Shown: positions 19,209-30,547 of the stretch, one piece after another | Layout: each line of letters begins with the position of its first letter | Numbering within the stretch: the first letter of the stretch is position 1 | NCBI RefSeq assembly: GCF_004354015.1 | Contig: NZ_SMRU01000019.1 | Location: 59,877 to 123,876 of the forward strand | Direction of reading: 5' to 3' | Source: Arthrobacter terricola | Lineage (GTDB): Bacteria; Actinomycetota; Actinomycetes; Actinomycetales; Micrococcaceae | Length of the DNA: 64,000 nucleotides | Notes under the pieces: generated by a model | The model's database searches: none | Seen by the model: only the letters and a program-made list of their open reading frames with translations | Told to the model about the DNA's origin: nothing | Program-made: the position numbers and the translations under genes

Positions 19209-21161
19209 CTACCAGATACTGACGCGGTCCTCGGGCGACAACCACATTCCGTCTCCGTCTTCGACGGCAAACGCCTCGTGGTATGAATCGAGGTTCTTGG
19301 CGATGGCATTCGTCCGGAACTCGTTGGGGGAGTGCGGATCGGTGGCCACCCGCCTGATGGCTTCCTCGGGCCGGATCACCTGGCGCCAGCCGGCAGCCCA
19401 AGACATGAAGAAGCGCTGCTGTCCGGTCAGGCCTTCCAAAACAGGCGGTTCAGCGCCGTCGAGGCTCAGGAGGTAGGCCTTGTACGCAATTGTCAGCCCG
19501 CCGAGGTCACCGATATTCTCGCCCAGCGTGAGTTTGCCGTTGACCTTGTGATCCGGGGCCGCGTAGGGGGCAAGGGCATCGAACTGGGCCACGAGCTTGG
19601 CAGCCAGTTCATCGAAGGCCTTGCGGTCTTCTTCGGTCCACCAGTTCCGCAGCGCCCCACTTCCGTCGAATTGGGAGCCTTGGTCGTCGAACCCGTGGCC
19701 GATCTCGTGGCCGATGATGGCACCGATGCCGCCGTAGTTGACGGCGTCATCCGCATCAGCGGTGAAGAAAGGCGGCTGCAGGATGGCGGCCGGGAAGACA
19801 ATCTCGTTCAACATCGGGTGGTAGTACGCGTTGACGGTCTGCGGCGTCATGAGCCACTTGTTCAGGTCCACCGGCTTGCCCACCTCATCGAGGTGGCGGT
19901 CGACGTCGGCATTATGCGCCCGCTCGACGTTCCCCAACAGGTCGTTGGGGTCGATCTCGACGGCGGAATAGTCGATCCACTCGTCGGGGAAGCCGATCTT
20001 GGGCCGGAATGCCTCAAGCTTCTTCAAGGCTTCGGCCTTGGTTTCCTCGCCCATCCAGTCGAGCGCGGTGATGCTTTGGCGATACGCCTCAATGAGCTTG
20101 GACACGAGGACCTGCATGCGCGCTTTGTATCCTTCGGGGAAATGGCGCTCCACGTAGATTTGCCCCACGGCTTCGCCGAGGGCGGCTTCGACGACGGCGA
20201 CACCTCGCTTCCAGCGGTCCTTGTTCTGCGGTGTGCCACTCAGCGTGGTGCCGTAGAAGTCGAAATTGGTGTCGACGAAGACTGATGACAAGTAGGGAGC
20301 GGCAGCGTTAAGCACACGCAGGGCGAGCCATTCCTGCCAGGTTCCCAAGGGTTCCGAGCCGACCAGGGCGGCGGCACCGGCGAAAAAGTCCGGAGTGCTG
20401 ACAACGAGTTCGGCGAATTTCTCTTCCCCGATGCGGGCGGCGTCGAACCAGGAGTCCAAGTAGGGGAAGAGTTCCCGGCTCTCGTCCGCGGTCTTGAGGT
20501 TGTAGGTCTTCTGCGGATCGCGCAGCGTGACGTTGTCCCAGTGGTGGGAAGCCAGGGCCTTCTCGAACGCGACAACCCTGCCAGCGGCAGCATCGCCGTC
20601 TGGGACGCCTGCCAAACCGAAGAGTTTGGCGACGTACTTTCCGTAGGCGGCCACAATGTCCGCGAACTTTTCCTCACGGTAATAGGACTCGTCCGGAAGG
20701 CCCAGGCCGCCTTGCCCGATGTACAGGAGGACGCGGTCCGGGTTCCCGGCGTCGGGTGCCGGGTAGATGGAGAAGAGCCCTGAGACGTCGGAGCGGAAAA
20801 GCCGGCCGGTCAAGGCGACGACTTCAGCCGGCGAGGTGGTGGCGAAAACCTCGTCAAGGCGGGCACGGATCGGATCCAGGCCCTTGGTTTCAGTGGCTTC
20901 TTCGTCCATGAAGCTGTTGTAGAGCCCTCCGACCTTCCGCTCGATGCCGCTGGCTTCCTCGCCCTTGGCCGCGGCCTCTTCGATGATTGCCCGCACTGCC
21001 AGTTCGGAACCGTCGCGCAGGGCGGTGAAGGTTCCTTCCAAGGGACGGTCGTCGGGAATGACGGTTGACTTCAGCCACGCGCCGTTGACGTGCTGGTAGA
21101 GGTCGTCCTGGGGCCGAACGCTTTCATCGATGTTGGACAGAGTAATCCCCGATTGTGGCAC
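19209..21161 (-). CDS. M13 family zinc metallopeptidase (PepO/neprilysin type)
   Basis: About 650 residues. The zinc motif HEIGH with following GFDDQGSQFDG is at about 485, with the distal glutamate in GENIGDLGG, and NAYYHPMLNEIVFPAAIL upstream, all standard M13 markers. There is no signal peptide, so the enzyme is probably cytoplasmic, as in the oligopeptidase PepO. The start is the GTG at 21161 with GAAGGAG 5 bases upstream; a further 19 codons are open but without support. It is convergent with the LCP gene. Confidence 0.93.
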   Translation of the reverse strand: MPQSGITLSNIDESVRPQDDLYQHVNGAWLKSTVIPDDRPLEGTFTALRDGSELAVRAIIEEAAAKGEEASGIERKVGGLYNSFMDEEATETKGLDPIRARLDEVFATTSPAEVVALTGRLFRSDVSGLFSIYPAPDAGNPDRVLLYIGQGGLGLPDESYYREEKFADIVAAYGKYVAKLFGLAGVPDGDAAAGRVVAFEKALASHHWDNVTLRDPQKTYNLKTADESRELFPYLDSWFDAARIGEEKFAELVVSTPDFFAGAAALVGSEPLGTWQEWLALRVLNAAAPYLSSVFVDTNFDFYGTTLSGTPQNKDRWKRGVAVVEAALGEAVGQIYVERHFPEGYKARMQVLVSKLIEAYRQSITALDWMGEETKAEALKKLEAFRPKIGFPDEWIDYSAVEIDPNDLLGNVERAHNADVDRHLDEVGKPVDLNKWLMTPQTVNAYYHPMLNEIVFPAAILQPPFFTADADDAVNYGGIGAIIGHEIGHGFDDQGSQFDGSGALRNWWTEEDRKAFDELAAKLVAQFDALAPYAAPDHKVNGKLTLGENIGDLGGLTIAYKAYLLSLDGAEPPVLEGLTGQQRFFMSWAAGWRQVIRPEEAIRRVATDPHSPNEFRTNAIAKNLDSYHEAFAVEDGDGMWLSPEDRVSIW

Positions 21162-21226
21162 ATGAACTCCTTCGGACGACGCAGCGCAGCTGGTTCCCCA
21201 CCATCGCCGCGTCTGCATAGTGGACG

Positions 21227-21255
21227 TTGCTTCAGGTATTTCACTGTCATCATAC
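21227..21255 (+). promoter_or_regulatory. Possible leuA promoter
   Basis: TTGCTT at 21227-21232 and TCATAC at 21250-21255, spacing 17. Transcription would start near 21262, just upstream of the leader peptide ATG at 21275. The match to consensus is only partial. Confidence 0.4.
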
Positions 21256-21306
21256 GCACCCGTGTTACTGTGAAATGGTGCGTGCAGGAATGCTTCTCCT
21301 TAGCTG

Positions 21307-23152
<1,846 letters not shown>

Positions 23153-23157
23153 CCCTC

Positions 23158-23194
23158 GATCGCGCGGCGTCCACCAATAGGGCGCCGCGCGGTC
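23158..23194 (+). terminator. Terminator hairpin after leuA
   Basis: A 15-bp stem (23158-23172 with 23180-23194) including two G-U pairs, loop of 7 bases, starting a few bases after the leuA stop. It lacks a T tail, as is common for actinobacterial terminators. Confidence 0.65.
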
Positions 23195-23236
23195 CCGCCG
23201 GACCCGACTCCGTCCGGCGTGGTGCGAAGATTAACT

Positions 23237-23986
23237 GTGGCCAATTCCTTTGCAGCCCGTTCCTACCGGGACGACGCCGTCGTGCTCCGCACCCATAAGC
23301 TGGGCGAAGCCGATCGCATCATCACCCTGCTGACCAAGCACCATGGCCAGGTCCGAGCGGTAGCCAAAGGCGTTCGACGAACCAGCAGCCGCTTTGGCGC
23401 CCGTCTCGAACCGTTCATGGTGGCGGACCTTCAGTTGGTTTCCGGCCGAACCTTGGACGTAGTGACGCAGGCCGTGGCAAAGGGAGCCTACGGAAGTTCG
23501 ATCGCGTCGGACTACTCGCGCTATACGGTCGCAGCCGCAATGACGGAAACGGCGGAAAAACTGACAGACGCCGACGCCGATTCGGGAACCGCCCAGTACA
23601 ACCTCCTGGTGGGGGCCCTCGCCTCGTTGAGCCGTGCGGACCACCCACCAGAACTGATCCTCGACTCATACCTCCTTCGCGCTTTGGCGACGGGAGGGTG
23701 GGCGCCAAGCTTCACCGATTGCGCGCGGTGCGGAGCACCCGGTCCGCACACAGCCTTTTCCGCCCCCTTGGGCGGCATGATCTGCAACGACTGCCGACCA
23801 CCAGGTTCGCCCGCACCGGCGCCCGAAACGGTGGTCTTGCTGGGTGCGCTCCTGACGGGTGATTGGGCGACGGCGGACGTATCGGAAAGCCCGCATCGCC
23901 GTGAAGCGGCCGGCCTGGTGGCGAGTTACCTGCAATGGCACCTTGAACGAGCATTGAAATCCCTCAAGCATGTGGAGCGAAGCTGA
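23237..23986 (+). CDS. recO: DNA repair protein RecO
   Basis: About 249 residues. The N-terminal OB fold begins [28 protein letters not shown], a RecO hallmark, with [20 protein letters not shown] next. The C-terminal part has a zinc-binding cysteine set: CARCGAPG and then CNDC. RecO loads RecA on SSB-covered DNA. I chose the GTG at 23237 (weak GAAG upstream); a GTG at 23219 is an alternative. uppS follows directly with 2 bases between stop and start, as usual in actinobacteria. Confidence 0.93.
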   Translation: MANSFAARSYRDDAVVLRTHKLGEADRIITLLTKHHGQVRAVAKGVRRTSSRFGARLEPFMVADLQLVSGRTLDVVTQAVAKGAYGSSIASDYSRYTVAAAMTETAEKLTDADADSGTAQYNLLVGALASLSRADHPPELILDSYLLRALATGGWAPSFTDCARCGAPGPHTAFSAPLGGMICNDCRPPGSPAPAPETVVLLGALLTGDWATADVSESPHRREAAGLVASYLQWHLERALKSLKHVERS

Positions 23987-23988
23987 AA

Positions 23989-24807
23989 GTGGCACTGGGA
24001 AAAAAGAAGACGACAGCACCGCGCAAGGGCCCGGTGGTGGCCCCGTACCCGCATCCCTCCGGCGCCACGCCGCCGGTCATGCCTGCAGAGCTGATTCCGC
24101 GGCACGTGGCAATCGTCATGGACGGCAACGGGCGTTGGGCCAACCAGCGGGGACTGCCACGCATTGAGGGCCACAAAGCAGGTGAGCCCGCCCTGCTTGA
24201 CGTCATGGCCGGTGCCATCCAGTTGGGCATCAAATACGTCAGCGTGTACGCCTTCTCAACTGAGAACTGGCGCCGTTCCCCGGAGGAAGTGCGGTTCCTC
24301 ATGGGATTTAACAAGGACGTGCTGCGTCGCCAACGGAACCAACTCGACGATTGGGGAGTGCGGATTCGCTGGGCCGGACGACGTCCGAAGCTGTGGGGTT
24401 CAGTGATCAAGGAACTCGAGGACGCCGAAGAGTTCACCCGCGGCAACGACACCTGCACGTTGACCATGTGTGTTAACTACGGCGGACGCGCCGAAATCGC
24501 CGACGCCGTGGCAGCGATCGCACAGGACGTAGCCGACGGCAGGTTGAAGCCGGGATCGGTGAACGAGCGCACCATCCAGAAGTACCTGGACGAGCCGGAC
24601 TTGCCGGACGTTGACCTGTTCCTCCGCAGTTCGGGCGAGCAACGGCTGTCCAATTTCCTTTTGTGGCAGTCCGCGTACGCAGAGTTCGTGTTCATGGACA
24701 CCCTGTGGCCGGATGTAGACCGTCGCACCCTGTGGGACGCCGTCGAGATCTACGCGAAACGGGACCGGCGCTACGGCGGTGCCGTCGACGCCGCAACCCC
24801 GCGCTGA
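23989..24807 (+). CDS. uppS: Isoprenyl transferase (cis-prenyl diphosphate synthase)
   Basis: 272 residues. The substrate-binding motif [17 protein letters not shown] is at about 39-55 with the catalytic Asp45, followed by [10 protein letters not shown] and the C-terminal [25 protein letters not shown] motif, complete for the UppS family. It makes the polyprenyl diphosphate lipid carrier used for peptidoglycan and other wall polymers. The GTG start comes 2 bases after the recO stop. Confidence 0.95.
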   Translation: MALGKKKTTAPRKGPVVAPYPHPSGATPPVMPAELIPRHVAIVMDGNGRWANQRGLPRIEGHKAGEPALLDVMAGAIQLGIKYVSVYAFSTENWRRSPEEVRFLMGFNKDVLRRQRNQLDDWGVRIRWAGRRPKLWGSVIKELEDAEEFTRGNDTCTLTMCVNYGGRAEIADAVAAIAQDVADGRLKPGSVNERTIQKYLDEPDLPDVDLFLRSSGEQRLSNFLLWQSAYAEFVFMDTLWPDVDRRTLWDAVEIYAKRDRRYGGAVDAATPR

Positions 24808-24824
24808 CCGGGCTCACTTCAACG

Positions 24825-25898
24825 TCAGTCCGGATAGGACGCGAGCCAAATGGCGACATCGCGGTAAGCCTGTTGCCTGACGGTGCGCCGTGACAAGAAG
24901 ACGTCATGGAGCGCGCCGGGGTAGCGGAAAACGGCTGTCCTTCGCCCCAGGCCCAGCGCCCGGCGGGCTGTTTGCTCAACGTCGATGACGGCGTCGACCC
25001 GCATGAGTTCGGCACTCCATTCGGCCTGTATCCGGGTACGTCCGGAGAGCAGGACGAGGACCGGGGCGTCAATGTTGAGTTTGCGTTCGACGGCCGCGTG
25101 CCCGGCGAGGACGGCCTTAGTCCAACCCGCGCGGATAGGGAAAGAGGCCCTTGGCCGCCACACGGGGTCCAAGGTCCACTCACCGTGGGCTTGGTTGCTC
25201 ACGCTTTGCCAATACGCAGGCATTTCCGGGAAACGGAACGGTCGCTTCGGGTCCGTCCGGGCGATGGGCTCCACCAAGTGCATCGCGATGCTGCGAAAAA
25301 GGCTGCTTCCCTGAAGCTCGAGCCACGGCGAGTTCAACGTCAGCGTGGCAATCCGGCCTGGATTCCGGTTGGCCCACAGCGCGGCGATCAGGCCGCCCAG
25401 GGAATGCGCGATCATGTGGATGGTCGGAGCCTCCGAAATTCCGGTCCGCTCACGGAGATCCTGTTGGATGGCAAGTATCGCCGCGTCCAGGTCTTCGTCG
25501 TAGACCGTCAAGTCGGTGGCGTAGCCGGGAGTCTGCCCCGAGCGAAGGCTCCGGCCGAACTTGCGCAAGTCAACGGCATAGAAATGAAATCCCGAGGCCG
25601 TGAGGAATTCGGCAAGTTCGGTCTGCATGAAGTAGTCAGCCCAGCCGTGGATGTACAACACAACCCGGGGTGGACCTTCCGTGACGGGAACGTCGCGCCG
25701 GCGCCTGCGCCGGGTAAAGGCGGTCAGGGTGTCCAGGAGACCATGCGGAGCAGACAGCGGGGCATCCTTGCGCACATGCCGGACGAGCGTCGCGCAGACC
25801 GGCCCCTCGTCGTCGGGCAAAAGTTCCAACCCGAGCGCTTCGAATCCAGCCCCCAGGAAATCTTCTTGCCACAACGGCAAGCCCAGCTCTGTGGTCAC
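24825..25898 (-). CDS. Alpha/beta hydrolase (tandem copy 2)
   Basis: 357 residues. Features: oxyanion-hole HGWADYF, nucleophile elbow AHSLGG, and a catalytic His in GALHDVFLS near the C-terminus. A basic insertion of several Arg residues (about 65-72) precedes the fold. It is similar to the neighbouring 25895-26902 product in order and motif and overlaps it by 4 bases, so the pair looks like an old tandem duplication. The substrate is unknown; the serine hydrolases in this group resemble monoacylglycerol lipases or esterases. Confidence 0.85.
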   Translation of the reverse strand: MTTELGLPLWQEDFLGAGFEALGLELLPDDEGPVCATLVRHVRKDAPLSAPHGLLDTLTAFTRRRRRRDVPVTEGPPRVVLYIHGWADYFMQTELAEFLTASGFHFYAVDLRKFGRSLRSGQTPGYATDLTVYDEDLDAAILAIQQDLRERTGISEAPTIHMIAHSLGGLIAALWANRNPGRIATLTLNSPWLELQGSSLFRSIAMHLVEPIARTDPKRPFRFPEMPAYWQSVSNQAHGEWTLDPVWRPRASFPIRAGWTKAVLAGHAAVERKLNIDAPVLVLLSGRTRIQAEWSAELMRVDAVIDVEQTARRALGLGRRTAVFRYPGALHDVFLSRRTVRQQAYRDVAIWLASYPD

Positions 25899-26902
25899 GG
25901 CGTTTCCTGGATGCGTTGATGCTCGCGGCCGCTGATGTATCCGTGGACCCAGCGGCCCAGCCGCGCGTAGGCATCGGCGCGGACGGGACCGGCTGACAAG
26001 AACACATCATGGAGTCCGCCTTCCACCCGCTCCAGGGTGACCGACTGCCCAAGAGTCATGGCCCGGAGGGCCATCGTGTTGACGTCGAGCACCGCGTCCG
26101 AATGACGCATTGATTCCTGCCAGATCATTCCGTTCGCGCTGGATCCGGAGATGAGGACCAGGATGGGAATGTCTATCCGCAACCCACGGGCGACTTTTGC
26201 GTGCCCGCTGAGGACGGCGCTGAGCCATCCGGCGCGAACGGGAAAGGCCAAGGGAGGACGGTATTTGTCGTCGAGTGTCCACTCGCCTTCGGCGGAACTG
26301 CTGATGCTGCGGTAGTAGAACCCGCGCTCAGGCAAGCGCAGGATCGTCCTCGGGCGAAGCCGTGCCAACGGGCTGACCATGGTTTGGGCGGCCCGCCGCA
26401 CCAAGGAACTACCGTGCATTTCCAACCATGGGCTGTTGAGGACGAGGAACTGGACGATACCCGGATACCTGCTGACCCACAACGAGGCAATCAGGCCTCC
26501 GGTTGAATGTCCCATGAGGGTCACGCAAGCACTTCCGCCGCTGACCTTCTCCTCTGCGCGGATCATCTCGATGGCTTGGGCAATTTCGGCGTCGTAATCG
26601 TCAAGGTGCTCCACGTAGCCACCCGGGGTGTCCGCCCGGAGGTTGCGTCCATGGTTGTGCATGTCCAACGCGTAGAAGCGGAACCCCAGCCCGGTCCAAA
26701 ACTCTGCCAGGGCTACGTTGAAGAAGTAGTCGCTCCAGCCGTGCAGGAAAAGGACAGAACCATTCGGCGGGGGAGGGGTGGCCGGCATTCCTTGCGGAAC
26801 GTGCCGGACCAGGGTGGCGCGGCGGACCACGCCGTCGGGTCCGGTTGCCTCGAATGCGTAACTTTCGAAGTCTGCGCCGAGGATGTCGGTCTGCCACTCC
26901 AT
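25895..26902 (-). CDS. Alpha/beta hydrolase (tandem copy 1)
   Basis: 335 residues. Motifs: HGWSDYF oxyanion hole, nucleophile GHSTGG, and GGLHDVFLS for the catalytic His. It opens with MEWQTDILGADFESYAFEA, matching the start of its downstream relative (LWQEDFLGAGFEALGLEL). The ATG is at 26902; the stop overlaps the start of the next hydrolase (ATGA), so they form a two-gene unit, followed upstream by the FAD dehydrogenase on the same strand. The specific substrate is not visible. Confidence 0.87.
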   Translation of the reverse strand: MEWQTDILGADFESYAFEATGPDGVVRRATLVRHVPQGMPATPPPPNGSVLFLHGWSDYFFNVALAEFWTGLGFRFYALDMHNHGRNLRADTPGGYVEHLDDYDAEIAQAIEMIRAEEKVSGGSACVTLMGHSTGGLIASLWVSRYPGIVQFLVLNSPWLEMHGSSLVRRAAQTMVSPLARLRPRTILRLPERGFYYRSISSSAEGEWTLDDKYRPPLAFPVRAGWLSAVLSGHAKVARGLRIDIPILVLISGSSANGMIWQESMRHSDAVLDVNTMALRAMTLGQSVTLERVEGGLHDVFLSAGPVRADAYARLGRWVHGYISGREHQRIQETP

Positions 26903-26911
26903 GGGAACAGC

Positions 26912-28591
26912 TTAGACACTTGCCGCGGCATCACGCCCGGCCGCCCGTCCGGAGAAGAGGCAGCCGCCAAGGAAGGTTCCCTCCAACGCACGGTATCCAT
27001 GGATTCCACCGCCGCCGAATCCGGCCGCTTCACCAGCGGCGTACAAGCCGGGAACCGGAACACCAGACATGTCGAGAACACGCGAGCGGAGGTCGGTCTG
27101 AAGTCCGCCAAGGCTCTTTCGCGTCAGGACTGACAACCGGACGGCGAGGAGAGGGCCGTGCCGCGGGTCTTCGAATCGGTGCGGCGGGGCGACGCGCATG
27201 AGTTTGTCGGTGGCGAAACGTCGCGCGGAACGGATGGCCGCGAGCTGTGGATCCTTACCGAGTCCGGAAACCACTTGACGGTCGCGGTCACGGATAAGCG
27301 ACGCCAGCCCGCTTGGGTCAATCGACGCCGATCCGGTCAGGAGATTCATCTTTTCAGCCAATTCCACGGGCGTTCCTGCCTGCACGAAATCAGCGCCGTG
27401 GTCCAGGAATGCATGCAAGGGCGAATTCCCCGATCGAAGACGGGCGCCCAGAAGCCGGAGGTCCTTCCCGGTGAGGTCCGGGTTCTGTTCAGAACCGGAC
27501 AACGCGAGTTCCTTCAGGGCAATCGTGCGGTTGCACACGAACCAGGAATGCGCATGGCCGCCCGCGAGGATATGCCGCAGGGCTCCCAACGAATCAAAAC
27601 CGGGGAAGAGTGGGGCGGGCAATTGCCGTCCGGTCGCGTCCAGCCACAAGGAGGACGGCCCGGGGAGGATTCGGATGCCGTGCCGCGGCCAGACGGGAGA
27701 GTGGTTGCGGATTCCTTCGGGGTAGTGCCACATGCGGTCGCCGTTGATGAGGTTCCCGCCGGCTGCTGCCGCTGCGCTGAGGAAGTCGCCGTCGACCGAG
27801 GCGGGCACACCGCTCAGGAGTTCCTCCGGCGCTTCGCCACCGGGCCATTGCTTCCTGACCCTCGCATGGTTTCCGCCGATCCCGCCCGTCGTGACCACAA
27901 CCGCGCCACCCGTCGCGTCAAAATGCCCGACGGCGGTCCTTGAGGACCCGTTTCCGCGTTCGGCCGGTGATGGCTCGAGGACCTCACCGCTCGCCCCGGT
28001 GACCCGGCCCGCCGTCGTCGTGATCGCCGTGGCGCGATGCCGGAAATGGAGGGTCACCCTGCCCTCCGCGAGGCCCTCATGCACTTTCGCGAGGAAAGGT
28101 TCCACCACTCCCGGGCCGGTGCCCCACGTGACATGGAACCTTGGAACCGTATTTCCGTGGCCCTGCGGGCCGTACCCACCGCGTTCAGCCCATTGGACCA
28201 AGGGGAAGAAGCGGACTCCCAGGCTGTGGAGCCAGGCCCGCTTTTCTCCCGCGGCAAAATCCACATAAGCCTCGGCCCATGATTTGGCCCACGAGTCTTC
28301 GGTCCGGTCGAATGCCGCAGAAGCGAGCCAGTCCTCCAGGGCAAGCGTCGCATTGTCCCGTACACCCAGCCTTCGCTGCTCCGGGGAACCGACCAGGAAG
28401 AGGCCGCCGAACGACCAATGCGCCTGCCCGCATATGGACGCGGCAGGTTCCTGGTCGAGGATCGCTACGCGCTTGCCCGCAGCATAAGCGTGCGAGGCCG
28501 CGACCAACCCTGAAAGGCCAGCCCCGATAACGACGACATCGGCCTCAATGTGCGCCGCGGAGTGAAGTGCACCACTTGGAATGCTCGACAT
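26912..28591 (-). CDS. FAD-binding dehydrogenase
   Basis: 559 residues. The N-terminal dinucleotide fold is VVVIGAGLSGLVAASHAYAAGKRVAILDQE. The rest matches the FAD-binding_2 family as in 3-ketosteroid delta-1-dehydrogenase-like proteins, with the closing GVPVPGLYAAGEAAGFGGGGIHGYRALEGTFLGGCLFSGRAAG. The exact substrate is unknown. It lies just upstream of the two hydrolases on the minus strand (9 bases between stop and the next start), so it is likely the first gene of a three-gene operon. Confidence 0.85.
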   Translation of the reverse strand: MSSIPSGALHSAAHIEADVVVIGAGLSGLVAASHAYAAGKRVAILDQEPAASICGQAHWSFGGLFLVGSPEQRRLGVRDNATLALEDWLASAAFDRTEDSWAKSWAEAYVDFAAGEKRAWLHSLGVRFFPLVQWAERGGYGPQGHGNTVPRFHVTWGTGPGVVEPFLAKVHEGLAEGRVTLHFRHRATAITTTAGRVTGASGEVLEPSPAERGNGSSRTAVGHFDATGGAVVVTTGGIGGNHARVRKQWPGGEAPEELLSGVPASVDGDFLSAAAAAGGNLINGDRMWHYPEGIRNHSPVWPRHGIRILPGPSSLWLDATGRQLPAPLFPGFDSLGALRHILAGGHAHSWFVCNRTIALKELALSGSEQNPDLTGKDLRLLGARLRSGNSPLHAFLDHGADFVQAGTPVELAEKMNLLTGSASIDPSGLASLIRDRDRQVVSGLGKDPQLAAIRSARRFATDKLMRVAPPHRFEDPRHGPLLAVRLSVLTRKSLGGLQTDLRSRVLDMSGVPVPGLYAAGEAAGFGGGGIHGYRALEGTFLGGCLFSGRAAGRDAAASV

Positions 28592-28660
28592 CCGTACATG
28601 CTACCGCCGGGTAACCGCCTCCGGTTTGTTGCGCGGCAGCGAAACCGGAAAACTAGGAGC

Positions 28661-29728
28661 ATGCGCGTTTACCCCACCTTCTTCAAGCTTGCCTTCTCCT
28701 GGATGGATGCCGAAAAAGCCCACAAGATCGGTTTCCAGGCGATTCGCCTTGCACACCGCTCGGGCGCCGGCCGGATCCTGGCCCGGATGACGGCCCCGCA
28801 TCCCTCCTTGCGCACGGAGGCTTTCGGCCTGACGTTCCCCTCTCCATTCGGCCTCGCGGCAGGTTTCGACAAAGAAGGCCACGGCATCGAAGCCCTCGCA
28901 GACCTCGGCTTCGGACACGTGGAGGTCGGTACCATCACCGGCCAGGCACAGCCGGGCAATGAGAAACCGCGGCTATTCCGCCTCATCGAAGACAAGGCCG
29001 TGATCAACCGGATGGGGTTCAACAACGACGGCGCCGCGGCCGTCGCACCCCGGCTGAAGGCGGCGCGTGCCGCATTGCAGCGGTCAAACTCGGACGTACG
29101 TCCGGTGATCGGCGTCAACATCGGGAAAACAAAGGTGGTCGAACTCGACGACGCGGTGGCGGACTATCTCGTCAGTGCCCGCAGCCTCGCACCGGCGGCC
29201 GACTACTTGGTGGTGAACGTCAGTTCACCGAACACTCCCGGACTGCGCTTGCTGCAGAACGTCGAGACGCTCCGCCCCCTCCTGCGGGCGGTCGGTGACG
29301 CCGCGGACGAATCCGCCGGACGCCACGTGCCTTTGCTGGTCAAGATCGCGCCGGATCTGAGCAATGAAGACATCGACGACGTCGCACGCCTGGCATTGGA
29401 CCTGAAGCTGGACGGCATTATCGCCACGAACACCACCATCGGGCGGGAAGGGCTGGCGTCCGATCCCGGCAAGGTGGAGGCATGCGGTGCCGGCGGCCTC
29501 TCCGGTGCGCCGCTCAAGGAGCGTTCGCTCGAGGTACTCCGTCGGCTCAAGGCCGCTGTGGGGGAGCAGTTGGTGCTCATCGCTGTTGGCGGGGTTCAAT
29601 CCACCAGCGACGTCCAGGAAAGACTCGACGCCGGCGCAACGCTCGTTCAGGGGTACACGGCGTTCCTGTACGAAGGACCGTTCTGGGCAGCCGGGATCAA
29701 CAAAGGCCTCGCGAAGCGTCGTCGCTAA
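28661..29728 (+). CDS. pyrD: Quinone-dependent dihydroorotate dehydrogenase
   Basis: 355 residues, class 2 (membrane-associated) type: an amphipathic N-terminus (MRVYPTFFKLAFSWMDAEKAH) leads into the barrel with PFGLAAGFDKEGHGIEALADLGFG, the NRMGFNNDG motif, the catalytic Ser in NVSSPNTPGLR and the closing GGVQSTSDVQERLDAGATLVQGYTAFLYEGP phosphate-binding region. It oxidises dihydroorotate to orotate in pyrimidine synthesis and passes electrons to menaquinone. The ATG at 28661 follows TAGGAGC, which fixes the start. It ends at a strong terminator hairpin. Confidence 0.96.
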   Translation: MRVYPTFFKLAFSWMDAEKAHKIGFQAIRLAHRSGAGRILARMTAPHPSLRTEAFGLTFPSPFGLAAGFDKEGHGIEALADLGFGHVEVGTITGQAQPGNEKPRLFRLIEDKAVINRMGFNNDGAAAVAPRLKAARAALQRSNSDVRPVIGVNIGKTKVVELDDAVADYLVSARSLAPAADYLVVNVSSPNTPGLRLLQNVETLRPLLRAVGDAADESAGRHVPLLVKIAPDLSNEDIDDVARLALDLKLDGIIATNTTIGREGLASDPGKVEACGAGGLSGAPLKERSLEVLRRLKAAVGEQLVLIAVGGVQSTSDVQERLDAGATLVQGYTAFLYEGPFWAAGINKGLAKRRR

Positions 29729-29741
29729 CCGCCAATACGGG

Positions 29742-29773
29742 AAAGACCCTGGACCGAATGGTCCAGGGTCTTT
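29742..29773. terminator. Terminator between pyrD and DUF3043
   Basis: Perfect 14-bp stem (29742-29755 and 29760-29773), loop GAAT, with a T run on the pyrD side. The gene on the other strand converges on it, so it is probably used in both directions. Confidence 0.9.
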
Positions 29774-29827
29774 TTCATAGCTTTGCCATCCACTGCCACG
29801 CGATGGCGAATGGTTGGGGTGTCGGCC

Positions 29828-30430
29828 TTATGAGGGGTACTGGCCGCGCTGGACTTGGGGCTTGGGCAAGCGAAGGCGGCGGAACTGCAAGGACCGCATG
29901 CTGCCGTACCAGACCGTGCCGCGTTCCACTTCGCCGAACTTCTGCGCCAGTCCCTTCCGCAGCTTGCGGGAGAGAAGGAGGACATCAAGGAAAACGACGA
30001 TGAACATCACCCAGAAGGCGATCAGCACATAGCTGAGGGTTTCGCTGCCCGACGGAATGATGAACGAAATCACCACGAACAACAGGGCACCGAACATAAG
30101 GTATTCGCCCAAGCTGAACCGGGCATCGACGAAGTCGCGGGCGTAACGTTTCTGGGGGCCCTTGTCACGTACCGGGAGATACTTCTCGTCACCGGTATCA
30201 AGTGCTTGGCGCATTTTCTGGCGCTGGTCTTGAACCGCAACCCGCTCCGCTTCCTTCGAAGCCTTGCGGTCCGTGGGTACCAAAGGGCGCTTGCGGGCAG
30301 CTTCCTGCGCCCTGCGCTTAGGTGTGGGTGCGCCCTTGCCGGCACCTGCACTCTTCAGGGGCGCATCGGCCGCAACCTGACCTACTGACTCTTGAGCGCT
30401 CGGCTCATCCTTTTTACGTCCAAACACCAC
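29828..30430 (-). CDS. DUF3043 domain-containing membrane protein
   Basis: About 200 residues. A basic, low-complexity N-terminus (VVFGRKKDEPS, then KRRAQEAARKRPL) is followed by two membrane segments at about residues 108-130 and 138-158 (LGEYLMFGALLFVVISFIIP and the next hydrophobic stretch) and a basic tail. This is the DUF3043 pattern found in actinobacteria; the function is unknown. Two adjacent GTG codons (30430 and 30427) are possible starts. The gene is convergent with pyrD and divergent from the M20 dipeptidase. Confidence 0.85.
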   Translation of the reverse strand: MVFGRKKDEPSAQESVGQVAADAPLKSAGAGKGAPTPKRRAQEAARKRPLVPTDRKASKEAERVAVQDQRQKMRQALDTGDEKYLPVRDKGPQKRYARDFVDARFSLGEYLMFGALLFVVISFIIPSGSETLSYVLIAFWVMFIVVFLDVLLLSRKLRKGLAQKFGEVERGTVWYGSMRSLQFRRLRLPKPQVQRGQYPS

Positions 30431-30547
30431 TACAGAATACCTCGCAGGAACCTTCCCGAAGTCGAGGCGGCCAGCAACGGCGGATTGACCCCGCCACGCC
30501 GTCGGCACCCGTTCCCCGGCATGGGCGGCGACGGTAGTGTTTGGGCC

